Shown: piece by piece, positions 54,643 through 63,527 of the stretch
How positions within the stretch are numbered: position 1 is the first letter of the stretch
How the letters are laid out: each line of letters opens with the position of its first letter
Source of the DNA: Rhodospirillales bacterium
GTDB lineage: Bacteria; Pseudomonadota; Alphaproteobacteria; Rhodospirillales; Defluviicoccaceae
NCBI GenBank assembly: GCA_016793875.1
Contig: JAEULG010000256.1
Span: 1 to 64,000, forward strand
DNA: 64,000 nucleotides
Reading direction: 5' to 3'
Program-made: the position numbers and the translations under genes
The notes under the pieces: model-generated
The model's input: only the letters and a program-made list of their open reading frames with translations
Databases searched by the model: none
What the model was told of the DNA's origin: nothing

Positions 54643-56793
54643 TCAGCGGGCCGCAGCGACCGGCTTTGCCCCGGCGCGATCGAGCGTATCCAGCGCCGCG
54701 TCCTCGCTCAGCAGTTCCGGCAGCGCCTGTCCTGCCGACAGTGCCGGCCCGTAGACCGCATCGAAAGGAATGCCATAGCGGCCGAAGCCCGCGAGGTAGT
54801 GGACGATGGCATCGTCCGGGCGGGTCCAGTCGCCGCGCATCGCAACGACATCGTCCGCCGAGAGCCGCGACAGGACGGGATCGCGGGCGAGAACGAGACG
54901 CTCGTTGACCTTGCAGGTCAGGCACCAGTCGGCGGTGACGTTGACCCAGACGATCTTGCCAGCGGCGACGAGGGCGGGGATGCGCCCCGGATCGAAGGGC
55001 TGCCACAGACCGGCTGTGTCAGCGGTCTCTCCGGCCGGACTTCCCGCCGGGTGCAGTGGCACCGCGAAGGCGGCAATGGCCGAAAGAAGGGCGGCGCCGG
55101 CTGTCGCCGGGCGCAGGCGTTCCGGCAGAAAGCCGCGGCAGGAGAGCAGCAGGGCGGCCGCTGCGGCAGCGCCGGCAACCGCGAGCGCGCCATCGCGGCC
55201 GATGGATCCGGCCAGCACCCAGGCGAGCCATAGGGCGGTTCCGGCAAGCGCGAAGGCGAGGATTCGACGCAGCGTCCGCATCCACGGCCCCGGCTTCGGC
55301 AAGCGGACGGCGAGGCCCGGGAACGCCGCGACACAGAGGTAAGGGATGGCAAGGCCGAGGCCCACGGCGGCAAAGACGAGGACGATTTCGCCCGGCCCGC
55401 GCGCCAGGGCGAAGCCGATGGCGGTGCCGAGGAATGGTGCCGAACACGGCGTCGCCAGCAGCGTCGCCAGCGCGCCGGTGAGGAAATGACCGGCATAACC
55501 GCGCACCTCGCTCGCGCGTTCAGTGGCGGCAGCGAACGCACGCGGCAACGGTACCTCGAACAGGCCCCACAGATTGCAGGCGAACAGCAGGACTACCAGG
55601 ATCATCGCGGTCAGGAACCACGGTTGCTGGAACTGCACCCCCCAACCGATCGCCGCGCCGGTGGCGCGCAGGGCGATCAGCACCGCCGCCAGCACCATGA
55701 ACGAGAACAGGATGCCGAGGGCGGTGGCGACGAAGCCGGAACGTACCACCCGGCGGTCGCCGCCGCCGTGCGCGACCACCGACAGCAGCTTGATCGACAG
55801 CACCGGCAGGACGCACGGCATCAGGTTGAGGATGAGGCCGCCTAAAAGCGCCAGCGCCACGATCACCGCCATGCCGCGTGGCGCCGGCGAGGACGCAGGT
55901 GCCGGCGCCGACGCAGGAGCCGACACCGGCTCGCTCGCCGACAGGCGTGCGGCATGCTCGACCGCCCGGTCTCCATCCGCCACGGTAACCGTTACCGGCA
56001 GGCCGGCGAGCGGTTCGGTGAGGCCCTCGGTGTTGCCGATCCCCACCCGCAGGACTGCCGACTTGCGGTCGGGCGCAAACGTTGCTTGCGGTGCATCGAA
56101 GACCAGCGGCGGCGGCGCTTCGGCAAAGACGTCGGGGTTCACCAGGGGCTCGTCGGCGTGGATGGCGACCACCAGCGTCGGCCCCCCTGCCGCTTGTTCG
56201 ACGGCGACTTGGTCGACCGCCAGCCCGCTGGCTGCTGCGCTTGCCGGCACCTGCGCCGCGGCGCGGGCAATGTCGTAGGCGTGCGCGCTCGGGCTCGCCG
56301 GTCCGGCCGGGATGTCGAGAGCGAGTTCGGCGGTATAGGGGACGCAGATGTCGGCGCAGGTGAGGTAATCCAGCGTCGCCCGCAGGCGAACCGCTTCGCC
56401 CGGCCGCATCGGCTTTGCCTCGACCGGCAGCAGGACGGCGTCCGCGTAACCGATGGTCTGCAGGTCGAGGACCGAGAACCGATGCGGCGCCGGCCAGTGA
56501 ACGCTGGCATCGGCGAGATTGTCCGAGAGCGACCAGTCGGCGCGGGGCGGGTAGCCGGCGTCACCGGGCGATCGCCAGTAGATGTGCCAGCCCGGCCGCA
56601 TACGGAACTCGATGCCCGCGGGGACTACCGGTCCCGAGCCGACCGCGGTGATGCCCGCGACCAGCCGCACCGCCCCATGCTCGGTCGTTGCCCATGGCGA
56701 GGCGGTGGTGTCCCCGGCGCCTGCCGCTTGCGCAATCGTCGCGTTGACCAGCAGCGCTGCGAGAAAGGTCACGATGTGCCGCATGAACCTCAT
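54643..56793 (-). CDS. DsbD/ScsB-like thiol:disulfide reductase
   Basis: A 716-residue inner-membrane electron carrier. A signal peptide covers about 1–23. The N-terminal domain has the CxxxC motif TCADICVPYTAEL (ScsB-type, rather than DsbD's fold). The membrane domain has two conserved Cys in MPCVLPVLSIKLL and TPCSAPFLG, and the C-terminal thioredoxin domain has WCLTCK. It would pass reducing power from cytoplasmic thioredoxin to periplasmic partners. The N-terminal type suggests a ScsB-like protein linked to copper or peroxide stress; the peroxiredoxin gene downstream fits. Confidence 0.88.
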   Translation of the reverse strand: MRFMRHIVTFLAALLVNATIAQAAGAGDTTASPWATTEHGAVRLVAGITAVGSGPVVPAGIEFRMRPGWHIYWRSPGDAGYPPRADWSLSDNLADASVHWPAPHRFSVLDLQTIGYADAVLLPVEAKPMRPGEAVRLRATLDYLTCADICVPYTAELALDIPAGPASPSAHAYDIARAAAQVPASAAASGLAVDQVAVEQAAGGPTLVVAIHADEPLVNPDVFAEAPPPLVFDAPQATFAPDRKSAVLRVGIGNTEGLTEPLAGLPVTVTVADGDRAVEHAARLSASEPVSAPASAPAPASSPAPRGMAVIVALALLGGLILNLMPCVLPVLSIKLLSVVAHGGGDRRVVRSGFVATALGILFSFMVLAAVLIALRATGAAIGWGVQFQQPWFLTAMILVVLLFACNLWGLFEVPLPRAFAAATERASEVRGYAGHFLTGALATLLATPCSAPFLGTAIGFALARGPGEIVLVFAAVGLGLAIPYLCVAAFPGLAVRLPKPGPWMRTLRRILAFALAGTALWLAWVLAGSIGRDGALAVAGAAAAAALLLSCRGFLPERLRPATAGAALLSAIAAFAVPLHPAGSPAGETADTAGLWQPFDPGRIPALVAAGKIVWVNVTADWCLTCKVNERLVLARDPVLSRLSADDVVAMRGDWTRPDDAIVHYLAGFGRYGIPFDAVYGPALSAGQALPELLSEDAALDTLDRAGAKPVAAAR

Positions 56794-57037
56794 AACGATG
56801 GAACCTCGGTCTCGTTGCGGCGTCACAATGGATGATCTTGCAACCATAGCCGGTTGCAGGGCGTGGACTGGATTTGAATATAGGCGTCCATCGCTGGCAA
56901 GTCGCCGCGGTATCACGGTGCGTTGAGGGATCCGGATGACAGGTGCGGCGTTTCGCTGTTGCCGTTGCGGTGCGCATGGACAAGGCTGTTGACTGCTGTG
57001 CTAAACTCGCAGGCGGCGACGAACGTCGGGAGCTTGC

Positions 57038-57613
57038 ATGGGACGTGGGCGAGAGTTCGATAGCTACCTTGCCGGCCATCTGCTGATTGCGATGCCGGGC
57101 ATGCGCGACCCGCGCTTTGCGCGCACGGTCGTCTACATGTGCGCTCACAGCGCCGAAGGAGCGATGGGCCTTGTCATCAATCGTGTCCTTGAGTCGCTGA
57201 CCTTCGAGGAGTTGCTGGAACAACTGGGAATCGAGGGTTCCGTGCCCCCGGAAGCCGCCACCGTCCATTTTGGCGGGCCGGTCGAGACCGGGCGGGGCTT
57301 TGTCCTGCATTCGGCCGACTATCGCCATGACGGGACGCTCGCCGTCGACGACGATGTCTCGCTGACCGCGACCGTAGATATTTTGCGGGCGATCGCCTCC
57401 GGCGAGGGGCCGCGCCGCCACCTGCTGGCGCTGGGCTACGCCGGTTGGGGGCCGGGTCAGCTCGATGGCGAAATCCGCGCCAACGGCTGGCTGCACGTTG
57501 CCGCCGACGAGGCCCTGGTGTTCGATACCGAGTTGGACTCTAAGTGGGATCGGGCGATTGCAAAGATCGGCATCGATCCACGGATGCTCTCGGATGCGGC
57601 CGGTCATGCCTGA
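57038..57613 (+). CDS. yqgE: YqgE/AlgH family protein (UPF0301)
   Basis: A 191-residue protein of the UPF0301 family. The blocks [48 protein letters not shown] and [20 protein letters not shown] (each family-typical, in part) are present. The function is not known; in pseudomonads AlgH affects alginate and other secreted factors. It stands alone ahead of a cluster of DnaA-box-like sites. Confidence 0.93.
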   Translation: MGRGREFDSYLAGHLLIAMPGMRDPRFARTVVYMCAHSAEGAMGLVINRVLESLTFEELLEQLGIEGSVPPEAATVHFGGPVETGRGFVLHSADYRHDGTLAVDDDVSLTATVDILRAIASGEGPRRHLLALGYAGWGPGQLDGEIRANGWLHVAADEALVFDTELDSKWDRAIAKIGIDPRMLSDAAGHA

Positions 57614-57995
57614 GCGCTGCCGGCCGCTGCCGCTGGCGGCTATCCCTGCGTCGTCACATATCCACAAAAAAAGTGGATAACTCTGTGGATGACGGTGTAC
57701 GGCGGACGTTAACCGCCACCGTTACCGCTGGAATTCACGCGCTGCCGCGGCGGTGGTCGCCGGCTCCCCGCAGGCGGTTGCCGTGCCTGTAAGCGCCTGT
57801 GGATTGTTCAGTGTGCACACGCCGTTCGTACAACCATAAGGCGCGGCGGTGGCGAACATCGCCGCGGCTCCGTCGGCAGATGATCCGTCCTGAGAGGATT
57901 GGCCGTGCCGCCCGCGGCTGGCACGCGCAATGACTGGACATCGCCGGCGCGACGGCTTAGGTCGTTGTCACCTCATCCAAGCGAACAGGTGCGTC
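57614..57995 (+). promoter_or_regulatory. Intergenic region with a cluster of DnaA-box-like sites
   Basis: About 380 bases without a gene between yqgE and hisG. Three 9-mers with 8 of 9 matches to the DnaA box lie within 35 bases: ATATCCACA (57658–57666), AGTGGATAA (57672–57680, opposite strand) and TGTGGATGA (57684–57692, opposite strand). A weaker TGTGGATTG is at 57798. The first two form a TATCCAC/GTGGATA inverted pair around A7. Confidence 0.5.
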
Positions 57996-58661
57996 TTGTC
58001 GGTCGAACCCCTGGTCATGGCAGTGCCGAAAGGCCGCATTCTGAAGGAGTTGACGCCGCTGCTCCAGGCGGCCGGCATTGAGCCGGAGCCAGCTTTCGCC
58101 GACGACGACGCTCGCCAACTCCGTTTCTCCACCAACATCCAAGGGCTTGATCTCATTCGGGTCCGGTCCTTCGACGTCGCCACGTTCGTCGCTTTCGGCG
58201 CTGCCCATATCGGCGTCGCCGGCAACGACGTTCTCATGGAATTCGATTATCCCGAGATCTACGCGCCGCTCGACCTTGGCATCGGTCCCTGCCGGCTGTC
58301 GGTCTGTGAGCCGGCCGACCTGTCGGCGGAAGACGATCCGCGCTCATGGAGTCATATTCGCATCGCCACCAAGTATCCGCGGCTGACCGCTCGCCACTTC
58401 GCCAACCGCGGCGTCCAGGCGGAATGCATCCTGCTCAACGGCGCCATCGAACTGGCGCCGGTGCTGGGCCTGAGCCAGCGCATTGTCGATCTCGTCTCCA
58501 GCGGCGCCACACTGCGGGCCAACGGCCTCGTCGAGATCGAGCGGATCGTCGAGATCACATCGCGGCTTGCCGTCAACCGGACGGCGTGGAAGACGCGGCC
58601 GCGGCAGATCGGACCGCTGCTCGACCGCTTTCGCGAGGTTGTGCATGCCGACGCGGCTTGA
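57996..58661 (+). CDS. hisG: ATP phosphoribosyltransferase, short form
   Basis: A protein of about 221 residues catalysing the first step of histidine synthesis (ATP + PRPP). Blocks [40 protein letters not shown] and [16 protein letters not shown] are diagnostic. The regulatory C-terminal domain is absent, so it is the short form that needs HisZ, not seen here. The start is unclear: TTG at 57996 best fits family length, ATG at 58017 and 57930 are also in frame, none with a good ribosome site. It overlaps hisD by 17 bases. Confidence 0.92.
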   Translation: MSVEPLVMAVPKGRILKELTPLLQAAGIEPEPAFADDDARQLRFSTNIQGLDLIRVRSFDVATFVAFGAAHIGVAGNDVLMEFDYPEIYAPLDLGIGPCRLSVCEPADLSAEDDPRSWSHIRIATKYPRLTARHFANRGVQAECILLNGAIELAPVLGLSQRIVDLVSSGATLRANGLVEIERIVEITSRLAVNRTAWKTRPRQIGPLLDRFREVVHADAA

Positions 58662-59949
58662 TGTCCGCCATCCCGGCTTCGAGAAGGACTTCGCCGCGCT
58701 TTTGACCGCCCGCCGCGAGGCCGCCGATGACGTCGACGCGGTCGTTGCTGCCATCCTCGACGACGTCCGGGACCGCGGCGACGCGGCAGTCCTCGACTAC
58801 ACCCGGCGTTTCGATGATTCAGGTGCCGATGCCGACCGCCTGTCCGTAGGCAAGGCGGAGATTGCCGCCGCCTGGGCCGAATGCCCCCCCGCGACGCTTG
58901 CTGCGCTCGATCTTGCCGCCGCGCGCATCCGGGCATTCCACGAGCAGCAGCGCCCCGCCGACCTCGATATGACCGATGCCGAGGGCGTGCGGCTGGGCTG
59001 GCGCTGGATGCCGATCGACGCGATCGGCCTCTACGTTCCCGGCGGTACCGCCGCTTATCCCTCTTCGGTGCTGATGAACGCGCTGCCGGCAAAGGTTGCC
59101 GGCTGTGGGCGCCTGGTCATGACCGTCCCGGCGCCGGCTGGCCGGATCAACCCGCTGGTGCTGGCGGCGGCGCGCATCGCCCAGGTGGACGAGGTATGGC
59201 GGATCGGCGGCGCCCAGGCGATCGGCGCGCTGGCCTACGGGACCGGGTGCATCGCCGCCGTCGACAAGATCGTGGGGCCGGGCAACGCTTACGTCGCGGC
59301 GGCCAAGCGCCGGGTGTTCGGCCGCGTCGGCATCGACATGGTGGCGGGTCCGTCGGAGGTGCTCATCGTCGGCGACGGCGACAACGATCCGACCTGGATC
59401 GCGCTCGACCTGCTGGCGCAGGCGGAGCACGATGCCGCCGCACAGTCGATCCTGATCACCGACGATGCCGCGTTCGGCGCGGCGGTGGAGGAGGCGGTCG
59501 GGGCGCAGCTGCGTGCGCTCCCGCGGCGGGAGATCGCCGCGGCGAGTTGGCAGGCGAACGGCTGCATCATCCTCGTCGAAGAGCTCGGCCAAGCGGCGGC
59601 GCTGATCGACAGGATCGCGCCGGAGCACCTCCAGCTCGCCATGAATGACCCCGATGCGCTGCTGTCCCGTGTCCGCCACGCCGGCTCGATCTTTCTCGGA
59701 CGATTCACGCCGGAGGCGCTGGGAGACTATGTCGCCGGGCCGAACCACGTGCTGCCGACCCTGCGCAGCGCCCGGTTCTCCTCCGGCCTGGGTGTTCTCG
59801 ACTTCATGAAGCGGTCGACGTTTCTCGGGTGCGACGCCGAGCGGCTGGCGCGGCTCGGCCCGCCGGCAGTGACCCTCGCGGAAGCGGAGGGCCTGCACGC
59901 ACACGCCCGGTCGATATCGATCCGCCTGAACCCGCGGCCGGTGCGGTGA
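58645..59949 (+). CDS. hisD: Histidinol dehydrogenase
   Basis: A 434-residue zinc- and NAD-dependent enzyme oxidising histidinol to histidine in two steps. Motifs are [48 protein letters not shown] (zinc-side residues) and APEHLQLA. Length is typical. The ATG at 58645 overlaps the hisG end, so expression is coupled. It is followed 111 bases later by the UPF0262 gene. Confidence 0.96.
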   Translation: MPTRLDVRHPGFEKDFAALLTARREAADDVDAVVAAILDDVRDRGDAAVLDYTRRFDDSGADADRLSVGKAEIAAAWAECPPATLAALDLAAARIRAFHEQQRPADLDMTDAEGVRLGWRWMPIDAIGLYVPGGTAAYPSSVLMNALPAKVAGCGRLVMTVPAPAGRINPLVLAAARIAQVDEVWRIGGAQAIGALAYGTGCIAAVDKIVGPGNAYVAAAKRRVFGRVGIDMVAGPSEVLIVGDGDNDPTWIALDLLAQAEHDAAAQSILITDDAAFGAAVEEAVGAQLRALPRREIAAASWQANGCIILVEELGQAAALIDRIAPEHLQLAMNDPDALLSRVRHAGSIFLGRFTPEALGDYVAGPNHVLPTLRSARFSSGLGVLDFMKRSTFLGCDAERLARLGPPAVTLAEAEGLHAHARSISIRLNPRPVR

Positions 59950-60060
59950 GCGGGTGGCAGGCCGCGATGGGCAGGCTCGGTCCAAGCGTTGCCGGTAGTG
60001 CGCGGCGGTGGCCGCGCGCCCAGAGCGACGGAGACTGCGCTCCGGCTGCGGATTGCGGGC

Positions 60061-60585
60061 ATGCAGGTGGCTGAGCGGCCCGCACCTCAGGAAAGCACAC
60101 CGTCCGGAGAGGAGGAGCGGTCAGACCGGATCGTCCGCCTGCTCGTCGAGGATCAGGCGCGCATTCGCCTCAGTCCGGCCGTCGAGCACGAGCGGCGGAT
60201 TGCGCTCTACGATCTGCTCGAGGAAAACCGCTTCGCCGTAAAGGGACCTTTCCACGGTCCCTACGTGGTCCATCTCGCCGGCGAGGGCGAGCGGCTCGTC
60301 TTCACCATCTGTGACGAGATGGACCTGCAGCTCACCCGCTTCTCACTGCCGCTCGGCTCGATGCGCTCGATCATCAAGGATTACTTCCTCATCTGCGAAA
60401 GCTATTTTGACGCGATCAAGACGATGCCGCCGAACCGTATCGAGGCGATCGACATGGGGCGGCGCGGGCTGCATAACGATGGGGCGCAGCTCCTGCGGGA
60501 GCGTCTCGCCGAGAAGGTCGAAATCGACAAGGATACTGCCCGCCGCCTGTTCACGCTGATCTGCGTGCTGCACATCCGGCGGTGA
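60061..60585 (+). CDS. UPF0262 family protein
   Basis: A 174-residue protein of the alphaproteobacterial UPF0262 family. The blocks RRIALYDLLEENRF, GPYVVHLAGEGERLVF, GSMRSIIKDYFLICESYFDAI and PNRIEAIDMGRRGLHNDGA are conserved. Function unknown. Its place between hisD and a low-molecular-weight phosphatase is the usual alphaproteobacterial order, which supports the assignment and suggests co-expression. Confidence 0.9.
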   Translation: MQVAERPAPQESTPSGEEERSDRIVRLLVEDQARIRLSPAVEHERRIALYDLLEENRFAVKGPFHGPYVVHLAGEGERLVFTICDEMDLQLTRFSLPLGSMRSIIKDYFLICESYFDAIKTMPPNRIEAIDMGRRGLHNDGAQLLRERLAEKVEIDKDTARRLFTLICVLHIRR

Positions 60586-60690
60586 CGATCAGGAGCGTGC
60601 AACGATGGTACCTGCGCGGCGTGCAGCCGAGGCGCCGCCGGCGGGCCGGGGCAACCCCGGTGTCCGCGGACGGGCGGACGCTGGGGCATA

Positions 60691-61143
60691 GTGCCGGAGG
60701 TGGCCAGCCGCGCGACCGCCGTCCTCTTTGCGTGCACCTACAATGCGGTGCGATCGCCGATGGCTGAAGGCATCCTCCGCCACTTGCTCGGCCACCGCAT
60801 CTTCGTCGATTCGGCGGGAGTGCGGCCGGGCGAGACCGACCCGTTCGCGGTGCAGGTGATGGATGAGATCGGCATCGATATGTCCAATCATAAGCCGAAG
60901 GCATTCGACGATCTGGAGGACGATTCCTTCGACGAAGTCATCTCGCTGTCGCCGGAGGCGCAGCACCGCGCGGTCGATATGACCCGGGTGATGGCGTGCG
61001 ACGTGATCTTCTGGAACACGTTCGATCCGACGATCGTCGAAGGCAGCCGGGAGTCGCGGCTCGATGCATATCGCCAGGTGCGCGATCAGCTGATGCGACG
61101 TATCAAGGACCACTTTGGCATCGTGCCGATGGCCAACCTGTAG
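60691..61143 (+). CDS. Low-molecular-weight phosphotyrosine-phosphatase family protein
   Basis: A 150-residue LMW-PTP/arsenate-reductase-fold protein. The P-loop CTYNAVRS has Cys15 and Arg21 (C-x5-R); the usual Gly-Asn of CxGN is Tyr-Asn here. The C-terminal FDPTIVEGS carries the candidate general acid Asp. The start is GTG. It may be a protein phosphatase or an ArsC-like enzyme; the position next to UPF0262 is conserved in alphaproteobacteria. Confidence 0.85.
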   Translation: MPEVASRATAVLFACTYNAVRSPMAEGILRHLLGHRIFVDSAGVRPGETDPFAVQVMDEIGIDMSNHKPKAFDDLEDDSFDEVISLSPEAQHRAVDMTRVMACDVIFWNTFDPTIVEGSRESRLDAYRQVRDQLMRRIKDHFGIVPMANL

Positions 61144-61261
61144 CGACAGAAGACCTGGGACACGGCCCATGTACGAGGAGCAGCCTGTCGCCGGCCCGAC
61201 GGCTCCGGCGCACGGCCGCAGGCAGGGCGCGGGGACGGTGGTGAACAGCGGAGGAAGGGAA

Positions 61262-62401
61262 ATGAGCGAGCCCGGCGAAGACGGCGCGCCGGAGACCGGA
61301 GACGACGCAAAGGCCGCTTGGCAGAAGGCAAAGCTTCCTTCGCTGGCGCCGTCGGCAACGGCTGAAGAGGCATTGGCCGAGATCGTGCTCGGCGGCGTTG
61401 CCCATCTCCGCGGCAACGAGAACTGCGTGCTCACGCGCTCACACGAGGAGGGCGTCCATCAGATGCGGGTCGCGGTTCGCCGGCTGCGTTCCTGCCTCGC
61501 GCTCTACGAGCGGTTTATCCCCGATGAGCAGCGGATCTATCTGACCGGCGAGATGAAGTGGCTTATCGGCGAACTCGGTCCGGCGCGTGACTGGGATGTC
61601 TTCGTCGGCGAGGTGATGGCGCCGGTGATCGGCCAGGTCGCAGACGAGCCCCGCCTTGACGAACTGGCGGAACAGGTCGAGCGGCACCGCGACGAAGCCT
61701 ACGCGCGGGCGCAGGCGGCGGTGGGGGCGCAACGGTACATCGGCCTCGTGCTGCTGCTGAATTCGTGGGCCGAGGGGCGTGGCTGGCGCGAGGGCGACGC
61801 TGACCGGCTGGCGGCCATCCAGGTGACGGCGACCGACGTCTCCCACGAACTGCTGGATGAGATCTGCCAACAGGTACTGGAGGCGGGCGCCGGCTTCGAG
61901 GACCTGGACGCGGAGCAGCGGCACAAGGTCCGCATCCAGCTTAAGCAGCTCCGCTACGCGACGGAATTCTTTGCCACGCTGTACCCGAAGCGTCGCGTCT
62001 CGCCGTATCTCGAAGCGATGAAATCGCTGCAGGACCAGCTCGGCGTCAGCAACGACGTGGAGGTTGCCCGCAAGCTGCTGAAGCGGGTGGTCAAGAAGAC
62101 CCGTGGCAAGGAGCGTGTCCGCCTTTCGTACGCCGCCGGCCTCGTCGTCGGCTGGCACAGTCACGTCGGCGGCGGCCGCGAAAAGGAACAGGTCGAGGCC
62201 TGGCAGCAGCTCATCAGCCGCACCCCCTACTGGCAGGCCGCCGGGGAAGCGGCCAAGCCACAGCCCGAGCCACAACCGGCGAGCCCTCCGCCGGATGATC
62301 AGGCGCCCACACCGGCACCCGTTGCGCCGTCCGGGACCGCCAAACCCGCCCGGCCCCCGCGTTCTCCCCGGCCCCGCAACCGCGTCGTCCGCCCCGGCTA
62401 G
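61262..62401 (+). CDS. CHAD domain protein
   Basis: A 379-residue protein whose residues about 40–330 form a CHAD domain, a helical bundle with conserved His that binds polyphosphate. HEEGVHQMRVAVRRLRS and the KVRIQLKQLRYATEFF block are family landmarks. The CYTH domain often fused or encoded next to it is missing. The last 60 residues are rich in Pro and Ala, ending in PRPRNRVVRPG. A strong GGAGGAAGGGA precedes the ATG at 61262. A role in polyphosphate granules is inferred. Confidence 0.88.
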   Translation: MSEPGEDGAPETGDDAKAAWQKAKLPSLAPSATAEEALAEIVLGGVAHLRGNENCVLTRSHEEGVHQMRVAVRRLRSCLALYERFIPDEQRIYLTGEMKWLIGELGPARDWDVFVGEVMAPVIGQVADEPRLDELAEQVERHRDEAYARAQAAVGAQRYIGLVLLLNSWAEGRGWREGDADRLAAIQVTATDVSHELLDEICQQVLEAGAGFEDLDAEQRHKVRIQLKQLRYATEFFATLYPKRRVSPYLEAMKSLQDQLGVSNDVEVARKLLKRVVKKTRGKERVRLSYAAGLVVGWHSHVGGGREKEQVEAWQQLISRTPYWQAAGEAAKPQPEPQPASPPPDDQAPTPAPVAPSGTAKPARPPRSPRPRNRVVRPG

Positions 62402-62416
62402 GGCGGCCGTGCAGCC

Positions 62417-63340
62417 TTACTCGGCGAGGCAGAGGGCGAGGGAGGTCCGCCACGCCGGCAGGCCGACACCGAAGGTTTGCTGCACCTTGCCGGTGTCCAG
62501 CGCCGAGAAGAACGGCCGGGCAGCCGGCGTCGGAAACTCGGCCGAGGTCGTCGCCCGCAGGTGTGGTACCGACCGCCCGAGGGCGGCGTGGTGGGCGAAG
62601 ACGGCGGCGGCGAAGGTGTAGCGGGAGCACCAGCCGACACCGCAGAGGTGGTAGGTGCCGCCGCGCTCGCGCAAGGCACCGCTGCCGCCGCGGGCCCAGC
62701 CCGCCGCCAGCAGCTGCGCGGTGGCATCGGCGAGCGACGGCGCCCAGGTCGGGCAGCTCTGCTGGTCGTCGACGATCGCCACTTCCGCGCTCTTCACTTC
62801 CAGGCGCAGCAACGCGGCGAGGAAGGTGCGGCCGCGGCTGCTGTAGACCCAGCTCGTCCGCAGGATCAGGTGGGCGCCGCCGACGGCGCGGATGGCGTCC
62901 TCGCCTGCGAGCTTGCTGCGACCGTAGGCGCCTAGCGGCTCGGCCGGGTCCTCCTCGTGGAACGGGCGGGTGACCCCGCTGGCGTCGCGGTAGACGGTTT
63001 CGCCGAAGACATAGTCGGTCGAATAGTGGACAAGGGCGGCTCCCAGCGCTTTTGCTTCCTCGGCGAGCACCCCTGGTGCCGTGCCGTTGATGGCGATGGC
63101 CAGATCCGGCTCCTCCTCCGCCCGATCGACGGCGTTATAGGCGGCGGCATTGACGATCAGCGCCGGAGCATGGCGGCGAACGGCGGTGGCAAGGGCCGCA
63201 GGGTCGGCGAGATCGGCCTCCGCCCGGGTGAGCGGAACGACCGGCCCCAGCGTCGACAGCGTCCGCCGCAGCACCCGCCCGGTCTGCCCATCAGCTCCCA
63301 CCAGCAGGATCGGGCCCGGCTGACCTGCTGCCGGCGTCAC
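62417..63340 (-). CDS. rfbD: dTDP-4-dehydrorhamnose reductase
   Basis: A 307-residue SDR reducing dTDP-4-keto-L-rhamnose to dTDP-L-rhamnose, the last step of the pathway. The Rossmann motif is LLVGADGQTG (12–21), AAYNAVDRAEEE and the catalytic Tyr139–Lys143 in AYGRSKLAGE are clear, and SWVYSSRGRTFL is typical. The GTG at 63340 is backed by GGAGG. The rest of the rhamnose pathway (rfbABC) is not in the window, so the gene may work with distant partners. It is divergent from the ELM1-like gene. Confidence 0.92.
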   Translation of the reverse strand: MTPAAGQPGPILLVGADGQTGRVLRRTLSTLGPVVPLTRAEADLADPAALATAVRRHAPALIVNAAAYNAVDRAEEEPDLAIAINGTAPGVLAEEAKALGAALVHYSTDYVFGETVYRDASGVTRPFHEEDPAEPLGAYGRSKLAGEDAIRAVGGAHLILRTSWVYSSRGRTFLAALLRLEVKSAEVAIVDDQQSCPTWAPSLADATAQLLAAGWARGGSGALRERGGTYHLCGVGWCSRYTFAAAVFAHHAALGRSVPHLRATTSAEFPTPAARPFFSALDTGKVQQTFGVGLPAWRTSLALCLAE

Positions 63341-63527
63341 GACCGTCTGTCCTCCGACGAATCGGCAGATCCGGTTGCACCGGCGCCGCCGCACGGTGAT
63401 CGCGGCTCGGTCATTGTTTCAGCTCCTTGCTGTCCCCGGCCCCCCGTTGGCAGCAGCGCGGCTGCCAGGGCCGAAATGCTTATAACCGCTGTTTGCGGCC
63501 TGTCGATGATCCGTTAGCCTTTCGGGC

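Noticed and set aside
57614-57929. Chromosomal replication origin at the DnaA-box cluster
   Set aside because: Only three or four imperfect boxes are present, there is no extended AT-rich unwinding region, and typical origin neighbours are absent. Kept only as a regulatory or titration candidate.
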